Counted from the first letter of the stretch, positions 53,796 through 63,087 are shown. The stretch: 64,000 bases of DNA from Clostridium kluyveri DSM 555 (GCF_000016505.1 NC_009706.1:1488001-1552000); one strand, 5' to 3'. The notes: a model not told the origin generated them from the letters alone. Numbers and translations are program-made.

Positions 53796-54333
53796 ATTTT
53801 ATATAAGAAAAATTATGAAGGAAAAAAGAGATAATTTGTGTAATTGGCAAAAAGAAAAATTGGACAGCATAATATTTGAAAAAGTTATAAAAAGTGAAGA
53901 ATATAATAAAGCAAAAAGTGTATTTATATTTGTAAGTTATAAAAGTGAGGCAGATACCCATAATATAATAAAGGCAGCTTTAAAAGATGGAAAGTTGGTT
54001 TGTGTTCCTAAAGTAATGTATAAAAGTGGATATATGGAAGCTGTTGGAATATATGATTTTAATGAATTAAAAGAAGGAGCCTATAAAATATTAGAACCCC
54101 AAAATACAAATTTGAAAGTGGAAGAAACATCTATTGATATTTGTTATGTACCTGGGCTGGCTTTTGATAAAAGTGGCGGCAGAGTGGGTTATGGGGGAGG
54201 ATATTATGATAGATTTTTAAAAAAACTTAGAAATGATTCAAAAAAAATTGGACTTGCATATAGTTTTCAGATTTTAGATAAGGTTCCTATGGGAAAATAT
54301 GATGTATGCATGGACGGAGTTATTTCTAATTGA
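53791..54333 (+). CDS. 5-Formyltetrahydrofolate cyclo-ligase
   Basis: Converts 5-formyl-THF to 5,10-methenyl-THF with ATP. 180 aa from ATG 53791, giving the usual start MNKFYIRKIMKEKRDNL; ATG 53782 is possible. Seen: VFIFVSYKSEADTHNII, DICYVPGLAFDKSGGRVGYGGGYYDRFL with the nucleotide loop, and a C-terminal VPMGKYDVCMDGVIS. Overlaps the end of hprK, implying coupled translation. With the folate riboswitch and FolT it belongs to one-carbon supply. Confidence 0.93.
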   Translation, partial: NKFYIRKIMKEKRDNLCNWQKEKLDSIIFEKVIKSEEYNKAKSVFIFVSYKSEADTHNIIKAALKDGKLVCVPKVMYKSGYMEAVGIYDFNELKEGAYKILEPQNTNLKVEETSIDICYVPGLAFDKSGGRVGYGGGYYDRFLKKLRNDSKKIGLAYSFQILDKVPMGKYDVCMDGVISN

Positions 54334-54375
54334 GGTACTAGTAATATGTAATTATAATGGTATCATTTACTTATA

Positions 54376-54513
54376 AATTGTTGTAAAATTATAAGAAGTT
54401 GTAACATTCTCTATGTAGAAAAATCTACGACTGCTAAGGATGTCAAGCATTTCATGAATAAGGGTTATATTTATAAAAAACAGATTGAGAACGACAAACG
54501 ATATTGGTACTGA
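54376..54513 (+). pseudogene. MarR-type regulator remnant (C-terminal wing)
   Basis: Open frame without start codon; reads ILYVEKSTTAKDVKHFMNKG and YIYKKQIENDKRYWY then stop (54511-54513). This is the recognisable HTH-wing part of a MarR regulator: TTAxxV..., 'GYI.K....DKR.W'. It lies 70 bp upstream of the MFS gene, as an intact marR would. Confidence 0.6.
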
Positions 54514-54582
54514 AATAAGTGATAATCAACTTACATGAAGAAAAAAGAGATAACTTCTAATAATTTCAAGGAGGTAGTTAAC

Positions 54583-55977
54583 ATGGAACGCAGCAACAGT
54601 CAGACGAGGATTACTTTGGTAATTGTAATGATTACTTCTTTTATTACTCCATTTATAAGCAACGCCATTAACCTTGCCATTCCCTCTATCGGTATTGAGT
54701 TCGGTGGCAACCAAAATTTGCTGAACTGGGTGGTTTGTGGTTTTTTACTTTCATCTGCCGCTTTTTTGCTGCCCTTTGGACGCTTGGCAGACCAGTTTGG
54801 AAGAAAAAAAATATTCTTAATTGGCATGATATTTCTGGCAGCCTCATCTCTAGCCTGTGCTTTAGCGACGTCTCTGGTCGCCTTGGTATATTTTAGAATT
54901 TTGCAAGGAATTGCTAGCGCAATGATATTCAGCAATTCGATGGCTATTTTAACATCAGTAGTACCGCCTGAATCTAGAGGTAAAGCATTGGGATTAAACG
55001 CCGCGGCAACATACATCGGATTATCGTGCGGTCCTGTATTGGGAGGTTTGATCACAAGTGTATTTACATGGCGTGGTGTATTTTATTTCAATCTGCTGAT
55101 TGCTTTGATTATTATTGTTATGACCGTATGGAAATTGAAGGGGGAATGGATAGGGATTGCCACTAAATTTGATATATGGGGAATTATTTTGTGTATAGCA
55201 GCTCAGGTCTTATTATTGTTTGGGTTAACTGCTCTAACGAACGGCTTACTTTATCAAGTTAGTTTTGCTGTAGGGATTTTATTATTGATCGTATTTTTCC
55301 TATACGAGAAAAACCATTCTAATCCACTCATTCCCATTGAAAGTATTATCAAAAACAGACCCTTTGTTTTTTCTAATTTAGCAACGTTAATTAACTATAG
55401 TGCAACATTCGCTTTGAGCTTTATGTTATCATTATATCTGCAAACCGCGCTGAAAATTGATACGGCTACTTCAGGACTTATTTTATTGGTTCAGCCGATC
55501 ATTATGGCTGTGCTTTCTCCGGTTACGGGTACATTATCAGATAAGATAAAACCTGCGGTTCTTGCTTCATTGGGAATGGGGATCTCTGCATTGGGTCTAT
55601 TCTTCTTCATTTTTCTAAGTACTCAGACCCCAATTGTAATGATAATTCTTAATTTGGCGTTTATAGGACTTGGTTTTGCTCTGTTTTCCTCACCCAATAC
55701 CAATGCCATAATGAGTTCGGTTGATCGGACATTATACGGTGTCGCATCTTCAATTATGGGTAACATGCGGCTACTTGGCCAGTCTATCAGTATAGCTATT
55801 ATTTCACTCATTACTTCAATCTTAATGAGAAATCTGTCAATCGGCTCAGCAGGATATGTCGATCAGCTCATGCTCAGTTTAAGAACGGCGTTTATAATAT
55901 TTGTCGTACTCTGTGTTCTTGGCGTGTTAGCCTCGCTAGCAAGAGGCGAGGTTAACAGAGAAGCAGAAGAAAATTGA
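54583..55977 (+). CDS. MFS transporter, DHA2-type multidrug exporter
   Basis: 464 aa from ATG 54583, preceded by AAGGAGGTAG at 6 bp; the upstream ATG 54535 is less likely. Fourteen membrane segments. MFS motif A GRLADQFGRKKIFLIG, motif C-like helix 5 AATYIGLSCGPVLGGLITSVFTWRGVFYFNL, both typical of 14-helix drug:H+ antiporters. CGN-rich arginine codons and higher G+C than neighbours suggest transfer. No intact regulator is adjacent. Confidence 0.9.
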   Translation: MERSNSQTRITLVIVMITSFITPFISNAINLAIPSIGIEFGGNQNLLNWVVCGFLLSSAAFLLPFGRLADQFGRKKIFLIGMIFLAASSLACALATSLVALVYFRILQGIASAMIFSNSMAILTSVVPPESRGKALGLNAAATYIGLSCGPVLGGLITSVFTWRGVFYFNLLIALIIIVMTVWKLKGEWIGIATKFDIWGIILCIAAQVLLLFGLTALTNGLLYQVSFAVGILLLIVFFLYEKNHSNPLIPIESIIKNRPFVFSNLATLINYSATFALSFMLSLYLQTALKIDTATSGLILLVQPIIMAVLSPVTGTLSDKIKPAVLASLGMGISALGLFFFIFLSTQTPIVMIILNLAFIGLGFALFSSPNTNAIMSSVDRTLYGVASSIMGNMRLLGQSISIAIISLITSILMRNLSIGSAGYVDQLMLSLRTAFIIFVVLCVLGVLASLARGEVNREAEEN

Positions 55978-56165
55978 GATAGAGTTGAGTTTCTCTTAAG
56001 CTTCTCACACATTGTGTAGGTAATTAAGATAATATATGTATTGAATCTTTCCATGCAATTATTAAACGTGAATAGATAAGTAGTCTTAGAATTAAAAAGG
56101 TCAACATTCCTAAAGTAATTCTTTACAACCTAAAGTAAGTTTAATTTTTCCAAATTCACACTCCA

Positions 56166-56199
56166 AATAGTATGATTTAACAATAATCATACTATTTTT
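56166..56199 (+). terminator. Terminator
   Basis: 12-bp stem AATAGTATGATT (56166-56177) / AATCATACTATT (56185-56196), followed by TTTG; no gene directly upstream, so it may belong to a lost gene or a small RNA. Confidence 0.7.
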
Positions 56200-56224
56200 G
56201 CTATTACTAAAAATCTTTATATAA

Positions 56225-56252
56225 AAAACCCTGGTGACTCCAGGGCTTTTAT
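56225..56252. terminator. Terminator
   Basis: CCCTGG (56229-56234) / CCAGGG (56240-56245) with A-run on one side and CTTTT on the other; GC-rich stem, effective in both directions. Confidence 0.75.
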
Positions 56253-56505
56253 TAAAATATATTAAATTGAGTGAGATGTAAAGTATTTTTGTGATATTAA
56301 GCATTATATCCAGTTATCCTATACTTATACATAAAGTGTAAACATGAAAGTTAGAGATTATTGTTAATGGATATGAAGAAAGTATAAGGTAATATTATAT
56401 CTAAGTTGTTTAAAGTTATTTAGTATATTCTCCTTATGAAAGTAGATAATAATTTTATTAAAAAGGAAGCATACCAGAGAATAAAAATAAAGGAGATATA
56501 CTAAC

Positions 56506-57348
56506 ATGAAGAAACATGTACCAATAAATAAAGGTAAAAAAATTAAGAAACGATATAATTGGTATAAATTACTTATAGTAGGTTTTGTAACTTATATCAT
56601 TGGATTAGCAGTTTTGATATTTACACATAATCCCAATATATTTCCAGCTATAGTTATACTGGGAAATTTTCTTATACCAGTGACTTATGTGGCATTTTTT
56701 TATGAAAGACGCTATTTTAGCAGGGTAAGGATGATAGACATTTTAGCAAGTTTTTTTTATGGAGGATTTTTAGGAACTTTTTCAGCAGGAATAATAGAAC
56801 CCATTTTTATAAATAGTCTTGATTTAAAATCTGTACTCATAGTTGGTATCATTGAGGAATTTACAAAAATTATTGGTGTTCTGATTTTAATAAGACATAG
56901 ATGTAATAGTTTGAGGATAGATGGAATTATTCTGGGTGCTGCTGCTGGCATGGGCTTTGCGGCTTTAGAAAGTTCAGGATATGTTTTTACAACTTTTTTA
57001 AGAGCGGGAGGTAGTTTGTCTTTGGTTGTATATACCACTTTGCTAAGAGGAATATTATCTCCACTAGGCCATGGCACATGGACAGCAATATTAGGGGGCA
57101 CCATTGTAAGTCAATGTTCCCGTGGAAATACTAAAATAAATGTAAGGGTAATTGAAGCATATATAACTGTAGTTATACTCCATGCACTTTGGGATGGTAT
57201 CCCATATATAATGTCAATATTTACATCATCTAATATTGCTTTTTTAACAGGAGATGTTATTGTAGGTATGGTAAGTGTTCTGATACTTTATATCATGTGG
57301 CGGAAGGGGAAAAAGCAATTATATTATATGAATGATTTAACTTCATAA
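56506..57348 (+). CDS. PrsW-family intramembrane metalloprotease
   Basis: 280 aa, eight or so membrane helices. The metalloprotease motifs of PrsW: VGIIEEFTKIIGVL (EExxK), AAAGMGFAALESSGYV (E in helix), LLRGILSPLGHGTWTA and VVILHALWDGIPY (H and D). PrsW proteins cut membrane anti-sigma factors; no sigma/anti-sigma pair is adjacent, so the substrate is elsewhere. It precedes a two-component system but a terminator at 57358 separates them. ATG 56506 after AAAGGAG. Confidence 0.85.
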   Translation: MKKHVPINKGKKIKKRYNWYKLLIVGFVTYIIGLAVLIFTHNPNIFPAIVILGNFLIPVTYVAFFYERRYFSRVRMIDILASFFYGGFLGTFSAGIIEPIFINSLDLKSVLIVGIIEEFTKIIGVLILIRHRCNSLRIDGIILGAAAGMGFAALESSGYVFTTFLRAGGSLSLVVYTTLLRGILSPLGHGTWTAILGGTIVSQCSRGNTKINVRVIEAYITVVILHALWDGIPYIMSIFTSSNIAFLTGDVIVGMVSVLILYIMWRKGKKQLYYMNDLTS

Positions 57349-57357
57349 TTTCTACAT

Positions 57358-57390
57358 AAAAAATTAATATAATTATTATATTAATTTTTT
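57358..57390. terminator. Terminator between PrsW and response regulator
   Basis: AAAAAATTAATATAAT / ATTATATTAATTTTTT, 16-bp stem with a T-run; very AT-rich. Confidence 0.65.
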
Positions 57391-57409
57391 ATTTGAGGAG
57401 GGTGTTAAT

Positions 57410-58108
57410 GTGATATCTCCAAAGAAAATTCTTGTGGTAGATGATGAACAAAAAATAGTAGATGTTATAAGGGCATATTTGGAGAAGGCGGGATATGAAG
57501 TTCATTCAGCGTATAACGGTACTGAGGCAGTGAAATTATTTGAAAAGATTAGCCCTGCATTAATTGTATTAGATTTAATGCTTCCGGACATATCTGGTGA
57601 AGATATATGCAAAATGTTAAGAAAAAAATCCAGAGTTCCAATAATTATGTTAACTGCTAAAGTGGATGAAAAAACTGTATTGGAAGGCTTTAATATTGGA
57701 GCTGATGATTATGTAACTAAGCCTTTTAGCCCTAAACAGCTGGTGGCTAGGGTTATGGCACATTTAAGAAGAACTGAAGAGGAGGCAATACCACTTTCAA
57801 ATATTTTATCATTTAATAATGGAGACTTAGTATTAAATGTCATCAAACATGAGGTAAGGAAAAATGGAATAACTGTGAATTTAACCTCTAGTGAGTATAA
57901 TATATTAATGACACTAGTAAAATATCCTCAAAAGACTTTTACTAGAGAAGAGTTAGTAAATTTAGCTCTTGAGGAAGATTTCAATGGATTTGACAGAATT
58001 ATAGATGCTCATGTTAAAAATTTAAGACAAAAAATTGAAGATAATTCTAGAGAACCTAAATACATTTTAACCGTATATAAAGTTGGTTATAGATTTGGCG
58101 GTGAATAG
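57410..58108 (+). CDS. OmpR-family response regulator
   Basis: 232 aa. Receiver: VVDDEQ (Asp pair), LIVLDLMLPD (phospho-Asp), KPFSPKQL; effector winged helix with NLTSSEYNILMTLVKYPQKTFTREELVN and VYKVGYRFG. GTG 57410 after GAGGAGGG. One base separates it from the kinase gene, so they form a two-component pair. Signal unknown; targets may be envelope genes. Confidence 0.94.
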   Translation: MISPKKILVVDDEQKIVDVIRAYLEKAGYEVHSAYNGTEAVKLFEKISPALIVLDLMLPDISGEDICKMLRKKSRVPIIMLTAKVDEKTVLEGFNIGADDYVTKPFSPKQLVARVMAHLRRTEEEAIPLSNILSFNNGDLVLNVIKHEVRKNGITVNLTSSEYNILMTLVKYPQKTFTREELVNLALEEDFNGFDRIIDAHVKNLRQKIEDNSREPKYILTVYKVGYRFGGE

Positions 58109-58109
58109 C

Positions 58110-59495
58110 ATGCAGAGAAGCCTAAAAAGAAAGTTGTCTTTTTCATATATTCTTGTAGCGCTGATTTGTGTAGTTTTAATTAGTATACTAGCCAACTTTT
58201 TCTTGGAGAAACAATTTAAAAATTATGTCATACAAACCCATGAACATACCAGCCAGAATATAATAAATTCTCTAGTTCAGCAATACAGTAGTTATGGATG
58301 GAACAAAGATGTAATAGAGACTACTGGTATAAATGCACTTGAGAATGGAATTATACTTACTGTAAAAGATTTATCAGGGAAAACAATTTGGAATGCAACT
58401 TCATACAATAATGGTATGTGTCAAGCAATGCTTGATCATATGTCAAAAAATATGATGAAGCTTTATCCAAATTGGAAAGGCAGTTATAAACAAGATGAAT
58501 ACCCTCTTATGAAAAATTCTCAAAAAATAGGCACTGCCATAATTGGATATTATGGTCCTTTTTACTATAGTGATAGGGATCTGATGTTTTTAAGTACTTT
58601 AAACAGAATATTAATAAGTGTGGGAATTATATCATTGTGTCTTGCTTTAATATTAGGTGTAATTATATCAGGGAGTTTGAGCAGGCCAATTTTGCGTGTT
58701 ATAGAATCTGCTGAAGAAATATCAAAAGGCGATTACAGTACCAGGATTAATGAAAATTCTAATATTATTGAAATAAATAATCTTACATCTACAATAAATA
58801 ATCTTGCAGAAACACTGCAAAACCAGGAAAATTTAAGAAAAAGGCTTACTGCAGATGTCTCTCATGAGCTTAGAACACCTCTTACCACACTGCAAAGTCA
58901 TATGGAAGCCATATTAGATGGAATATGGGAGCCCACACAAGATAGAATTAACAGCTGTCATGGAGAAATAATGAGAATAAATCGTATGGTAAATGATTTG
59001 GAAAAGCTTGCTGAGTATGAGGGAGAGAATCTTATATTAAATAAATCTGAGTTTAACATAAGTGAAGTAGTTAAAAATATTATGCTCAATTTTGAAAATG
59101 AATATGTAAGCAAGGAAATTGATTTTATTTTTAATAGTAGAGATATATTCATTTGTGCTGATAAAGATAAGATAAGCCAAATAATAATAAATTTAATTTC
59201 AAATGCTTTAAAATATACAAGGCAGGGCGGCAAAGTTCTAATTCAGGTGGATAATAAAAATGAGTATCTTGAACTAATAGTTCAAGATAATGGACAGGGA
59301 ATACCAAAAGAAGATCTTCCATATATTTTTGAAAGATTTTACAGAGCTGATAAATCACGAAACAGACTTACAGGGGGAGCAGGAATAGGGCTTACAATAA
59401 CTAAATCCTTAGTAGAAGCACATAAAGGTAAAATAACCGTTGAAAGTGAATTGAATAAGGGTACAACTTTTAAGGTATCCATACCTATCAAGTAA
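58110..59495 (+). CDS. Sensor histidine kinase of the two-component pair
   Basis: 461 aa from ATG 58110, one base after the regulator's stop. Membrane helices ~15-37 and ~165-190 flank an extracytoplasmic sensor domain (~38-165). HAMP (SGSLSRPILRVIESAEEIS), HisKA with VSHELRTPLTTL, HATPase N-box NLISNALKYTRQGG, G1 QDNGQGIP, F-box YIFERFYRADKSRNR, G2 GAGIGLTI. A strong bidirectional terminator follows. Confidence 0.94.
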   Translation: MQRSLKRKLSFSYILVALICVVLISILANFFLEKQFKNYVIQTHEHTSQNIINSLVQQYSSYGWNKDVIETTGINALENGIILTVKDLSGKTIWNATSYNNGMCQAMLDHMSKNMMKLYPNWKGSYKQDEYPLMKNSQKIGTAIIGYYGPFYYSDRDLMFLSTLNRILISVGIISLCLALILGVIISGSLSRPILRVIESAEEISKGDYSTRINENSNIIEINNLTSTINNLAETLQNQENLRKRLTADVSHELRTPLTTLQSHMEAILDGIWEPTQDRINSCHGEIMRINRMVNDLEKLAEYEGENLILNKSEFNISEVVKNIMLNFENEYVSKEIDFIFNSRDIFICADKDKISQIIINLISNALKYTRQGGKVLIQVDNKNEYLELIVQDNGQGIPKEDLPYIFERFYRADKSRNRLTGGAGIGLTITKSLVEAHKGKITVESELNKGTTFKVSIPIK

Positions 59496-59496
59496 T

Positions 59497-59536
59497 AAAA
59501 AGGTTACAATATTTCAAAATATTGTAACCTTTTTTT
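59497..59536. terminator. Bidirectional terminator
   Basis: 18-bp stem AAAAAGGTTACAATATTT / AAATATTGTAACCTTTTT between convergent kinase and ubiE, T-runs both ways. Confidence 0.95.
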
Positions 59537-59546
59537 AGAGATGTCT

Positions 59547-60254
59547 TTACAGTAATTTTTTATTTCCGTAGTGAATTGCAGCAATACCCCCTGTAAGGGA
59601 TAAATAACCAGTGTCAATAAAGCCAACTTGTTGGAAAGTAGATTGAAGTTCGACTTTTGACATAAAGCTATTTACTGAATCCCTAAGATAATAGTAGACA
59701 GTTTTATCTCCTGTACCTAAATATCCTATAATGGGCAGTAGATAATTGAAATATACAGCATACAGATTCTTGAAAACAGGAAGCGATGAATTTGACAGTT
59801 CCAGACAAACCAATCTTCCATCCCATTTCAAAACCCTGTAAATTTCACATAAGGCTTTTAATTTATTTTTTGCATTTCTCAAGCCAAAAGCAACAGTGAC
59901 ACGATCAAAACTTGAATCCTCAAAGGGAAGTTTTAGTATATCTCCTTTAATTAATTTGAATTTATAATCTTTAATAGATTGATTAAGTTTGACATTTCCC
60001 ACACTGAGCATTTGTTCATTAAAGTCCAATCCAATAACTTCAGTGTTTTTACCTACAGTTTTACAAGCATGTTCTATCATTTTACCTGTTCCGCAGCATA
60101 CATCTAATATTTTATGGCTTTTATTTAGATTACATAGTCTAATAGCTTTTTTTCTCCAATAGCTGTCAATATTTAATGTTAATATAGTATTAAGCCTATC
60201 ATAGTTATCTGCAATAGATGAGAAAATATTATATATATTAGTATTATTATTCAT
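59547..60254 (-). CDS. ubiE: UbiE/MenG-type methyltransferase
   Basis: 235 aa. SAM-binding KILDVCCGTGKMIEHA, FDRVTVAFGLRNAKNKLKALCEIYRVLK and the C-terminal LTGGIAAIHYGNK are those of demethylmenaquinone/ubiquinone C-methyltransferases. N-terminal YNIFSSIADNYDRLNTILTLNIDSYWRKKA is also characteristic. In an anaerobe without respiration-linked quinone genes, its substrate is uncertain; it sits downstream of a menA-like pseudogene and a CPBP protease, in an apparent operon on the minus strand. ATG 60254 after AAAGGATA. Confidence 0.88.
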   Translation of the reverse strand: MNNNTNIYNIFSSIADNYDRLNTILTLNIDSYWRKKAIRLCNLNKSHKILDVCCGTGKMIEHACKTVGKNTEVIGLDFNEQMLSVGNVKLNQSIKDYKFKLIKGDILKLPFEDSSFDRVTVAFGLRNAKNKLKALCEIYRVLKWDGRLVCLELSNSSLPVFKNLYAVYFNYLLPIIGYLGTGDKTVYYYLRDSVNSFMSKVELQSTFQQVGFIDTGYLSLTGGIAAIHYGNKKLL

Positions 60255-60269
60255 AAATTATCCTTTCTT

Positions 60270-60731
60270 TTACATAATAGGAAGTAAAACAAATATGGTT
60301 AAGTCCCAAATGGCATGAGATATAATTACACTGGAGAGACTCTTTTGCTTTTTGTACATCCATCCCCAGTATATTCCACAGACAAGAGCAGCTATGACAA
60401 GCATCATGTTCCCTGTAATAATATGAACTCCTGCATACATAAGTGCAGTTAGAATGTACCCTTTATTTTCTCCCAATTTTTTTGATAGTGTATTTTGGAT
60501 AAAGCCACGCCAGTAAATTTCTTCACATGGTCCAATTACAATATTTTTTAATGTTATTTTATCTACTCGGATAATTTTTTTATCTACAATTAATGATATA
60601 AATACTAAAAAAATAATAGATAAACTCATTTCCAGCCAGAAGTTGATAGGTTTTATTACAAACATTACATACCACAAGATAGCGGCAATGAATATTGTGA
60701 TAAATAAATATTTAGTATTATTTCTTTCCAA
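60270..60731 (-). CDS. CPBP-family intramembrane metalloprotease
   Basis: 153 aa, four to five helices. Motif 1 PCEEIYWRGFIQ (EExxxR), motif 2 YAGVHIITGN (H), motif 3 ISHAIWDL (HxxxD/N). Shorter than most CPBP proteases (200-300 aa), but all motifs are present. Start TTG 60731 after GGGGG. It is 15 bp upstream of ubiE and 5 bp past the end of the menA pseudogene, so it was in that operon. Confidence 0.8.
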   Translation of the reverse strand: MERNNTKYLFITIFIAAILWYVMFVIKPINFWLEMSLSIIFLVFISLIVDKKIIRVDKITLKNIVIGPCEEIYWRGFIQNTLSKKLGENKGYILTALMYAGVHIITGNMMLVIAALVCGIYWGWMYKKQKSLSSVIISHAIWDLTIFVLLPIM

Positions 60732-60735
60732 AATT

Positions 60736-61585
60736 TTACCCCCTTAAATTTACAACGAAAGGTATTAACAGCGAAAGAATCAGTATAATACCAAATTGTG
60801 CCTGAAGTTGTGCTGTGTCCTTATCAAGGTATACTACATCTGAAGGTGAATCTGATACAGAGTATAGCTTTTTTAGATTTTTAGGCTGTAGGTACAGTAA
60901 TTAAACAAAATAGGCTCCAAATTGGAAGTATTCTATAAATACACATTATTATTATAGAAACATATGATAAAATTACAAAACCGGAATAGATATTTTGGGC
61001 ACTGTTTTTTCCAACCATTATAGATAAAGTTTTTATTCCTGCCTTTTTATCATAATGTATATCTCTTATATCGTTAGCATGTAAGATTGCGGTAGTTAAC
61101 AGACCAACAGGTATGGAAATAAGAAATGCTGCCATACTTATATTTTGTGCTTGTACATAATAGGAGCCTATTAACATTAACGGACCAAATGTTAAAAATA
61201 CAAGAGGAGCACCTAACCCTCTATACTTTAAAGATAAAGGTTTTCCAGTATATGAATATACAGCTAGAGTACCTATTAATCCTATGAACAAAACAAATAA
61301 TCCTCTTTTATATGATAAAAATATTCCTACAAAAGCTCCTAAGATTAATAAAATAAGTCCACCTGCATATACCTTTTTTGATGTCAATAGATTTTTAAGT
61401 ATAACACCACTTGAACCATAAGAATTTTTTGTATCAACCCCATTTTTAAAATCATCGTGGTCACTAAGCAAGTTAGAACTTGCTTGTAATAAAACAATAG
61501 CAATCAGCGACAAGATGAAATATCCCAATTGAAATTCTGATTCTTTTATTGCAAATATGGCTCCTAGAGTTACGGGAATTAAGGA
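60736..61585 (-). pseudogene. MenA/UbiA-type prenyltransferase, 5'-truncated and frameshifted
   Basis: The longest frame (TTG 61528 to 60881) reads LQASSNLLSDHDDFKNGVDT, YSYTGKPLSLKYRGLGAPLVFLTFG and AILHANDIRDIHYDKKAGIKTLS, the Asp-rich motifs of DHNA/polyprenyl transferases. Upstream in frame, SLIPVTLGAIFAIKESEF continues to ~61585, where homology ends at the fixC scar; the true N-terminus is lost. At 60885 the frame stops at PTA, but the next frame continues with PKNLKKLYSVSDSP and LDKDTAQLQAQFGIILILS to 60736, the expected C-terminus. So two lesions: a 5' deletion and a one- or two-base indel. Confidence 0.85.
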
Positions 61586-62186
61586 ACATATATCAATTGG
61601 CTGTGGTGCCTTGCTTTCCCAGATGGCTAATAAACAAATAAAGCCCTATGAGCTGCTTGAATATATAAAACAGCATCCAATGATAAGGCCTTTAATTGCT
61701 GATAGTGAATCCCGTGAGTACTATGCACATTTAATTCCGGAAGGTGGATATAAAAGTATACCTAAATTAGTAGGAGATGGTGTTATACTGGTAGGTGATG
61801 CTGCCCAGTTTGTAAATGGTATTCATCGGGAGGGTTCAAATCTTGGAATGACATCTGGACGTCTTGCTGCAGAAACTATAATACGTGCAAAGAAACTGGA
61901 TGAATTCAGTGAACGTACACTTTCTTATTATCAAAAGCTAATTAAAGACAGTTTTATTATGAAAGATTTAAAAAAGTATGAAAATGCTTCTCATGTGCTT
62001 GAAGAAAATCCACATTTTTTTAATCATTATATACCAGCAGCTAACAAAGCAATGAGTGAAATGTTTACAGTAGATGGAGTATCCAAAAAAGATAAACAAA
62101 AACTCATTATTAAACAGATGACTAAAGGAAGTTCATTATGGGGATTAGTTAAAGATGGGTTTAAACTATTTAGGGCGGTGAAATAA
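61557..62186 (+). pseudogene. fixC: FixC-type flavoprotein oxidoreductase, 3' half only
   Basis: From ~61575 the frame reads KEHISIGCGALLSQMANKQI, YYAHLIPEGGYKSIPKLVGDGVILVGDAAQFVN and HREGSNLGMTSGRLAAETII, the C-terminal half of FixC/ETF-quinone oxidoreductase-like flavoproteins, then a normal end. About 200 of ~430 residues remain; the N-terminal FAD-binding half is missing. The first ~15 codons (MAPRVTGI) are antisense menA. ATG 61557 has no ribosome binding site. FixX follows with a one-base overlap. Confidence 0.88.
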
Positions 62187-62479
62187 TGAGTGATATTAAA
62201 AATAAAGTAAATATTGATGATAAATTGTTCTTAAATATCTATAATGTTGATACTGCCTCACACCTTGCCATTAAAGACCCTAAGATATGTGAAAATTGCA
62301 GGGAGAAAATCTGTACTCACATCTGTCCGGCTCATGTTTACCAATGGAAAGATGGACATATTATTGTCAGTTATGAGGGATGTCTTGAATGTGGAGCATG
62401 TCGTATTTGCTGCAGCCATGATAATATTGATTGGAAATATCCACGTGAAGGTTTTGGTATACAGTTTCGAATGGCATAG
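62186..62479 (+). CDS. fixX: FixX-type ferredoxin-like protein
   Basis: 97 aa, intact. Cysteines: CENCREKICTHICP and CLECGACRICC, the two-cluster-like pattern of FixX; end WKYPREGFGIQFRMA is the usual FixX C-terminus. Works with FixC to transfer electrons from FixAB. ATG 62186 overlaps the fixC stop (TAATG). With fixC destroyed and no fixAB here, it is probably non-functional or relic. Confidence 0.9.
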   Translation: MSDIKNKVNIDDKLFLNIYNVDTASHLAIKDPKICENCREKICTHICPAHVYQWKDGHIIVSYEGCLECGACRICCSHDNIDWKYPREGFGIQFRMA

Positions 62480-62492
62480 TATATTTAATTGT

Positions 62493-62529
62493 AAAAGGTT
62501 TTGGTAAATTTTATTTGCTGAAACCTTTT
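62493..62529 (+). terminator. Hairpin after fixX
   Basis: AAAAGGTTT (62493-62501) / AAACCTTTT (62521-62529); modest T content after. Confidence 0.6.
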
Positions 62530-62772
62530 AGTATTGCAGGTGTATCTTCATAAAAACTACATATTAATTATATATAATTAGTATTATTTCGGTGATTTAA
62601 ACGAATATTCACATCTCAATTGAAACAAGAGTCACAATAATGCAAAGATTAAATCCGATAGATTAATAAATAAATCACTAATCTTTTACTGTTAATATGT
62701 TCCTCAAATAGAGGATATTATTTAATGCTCAGCAGGGTAAATAAGAATATAACGAATGGGAAGGTAATAACT

Positions 62773-63066
62773 ATGGTAAAAATCGACGATAAGGCTCTGA
62801 ATTATGTTCAGAGTAAAAATCTATGTTTTATGGTATTCATTAAAAATACATCAATAGATTGCGATTGTGGTAACATTCATAATGATGTAAAAACCGTTAA
62901 AATTAAGGCTTCATTTGAAACGGATATAGTAGACAAGGAGCTATATGATATTTATAAATATAACAATGTTAAAGTATTTGTTTTAAAAGAGTTAAAGATT
63001 GTCGGGGATATAAATATTTATCAAAAAGCAAAAATACCTTTTATGAAACCCATATTTGGAATATGA
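62773..63066 (+). CDS. Small uncharacterised protein, possibly CC/Se-motif family
   Basis: 97 aa from ATG 62773 after GGGAAGG; the ORF opens earlier at 62725. Pattern: MVKIDDKALNYVQSKN, a strand, IDCDCGN with two cysteines, then ELYDIYKYNNVKVFVLKELKI. This resembles the clostridial CC/Se-motif (seleno)protein family in start, Cys pair and 'VKVFVLKEL' region. Function unknown; redox role guessed from the Cys pair. Palindromic terminators follow. Confidence 0.5.
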   Translation: MVKIDDKALNYVQSKNLCFMVFIKNTSIDCDCGNIHNDVKTVKIKASFETDIVDKELYDIYKYNNVKVFVLKELKIVGDINIYQKAKIPFMKPIFGI

Positions 63067-63087
63067 GAAATATCATAATATACAATA

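Larger units (their letters stand above)
55978..56505. other. 528-bp gap with two terminators
   Basis: No gene seen. Besides the two terminators listed, two direct CCTAAAGTAA(T/G) copies at ~56109 and ~56131 recall the arms of the hairpins at 34257 and 43078. The rest is AT-rich and unremarkable. Confidence 0.5.
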
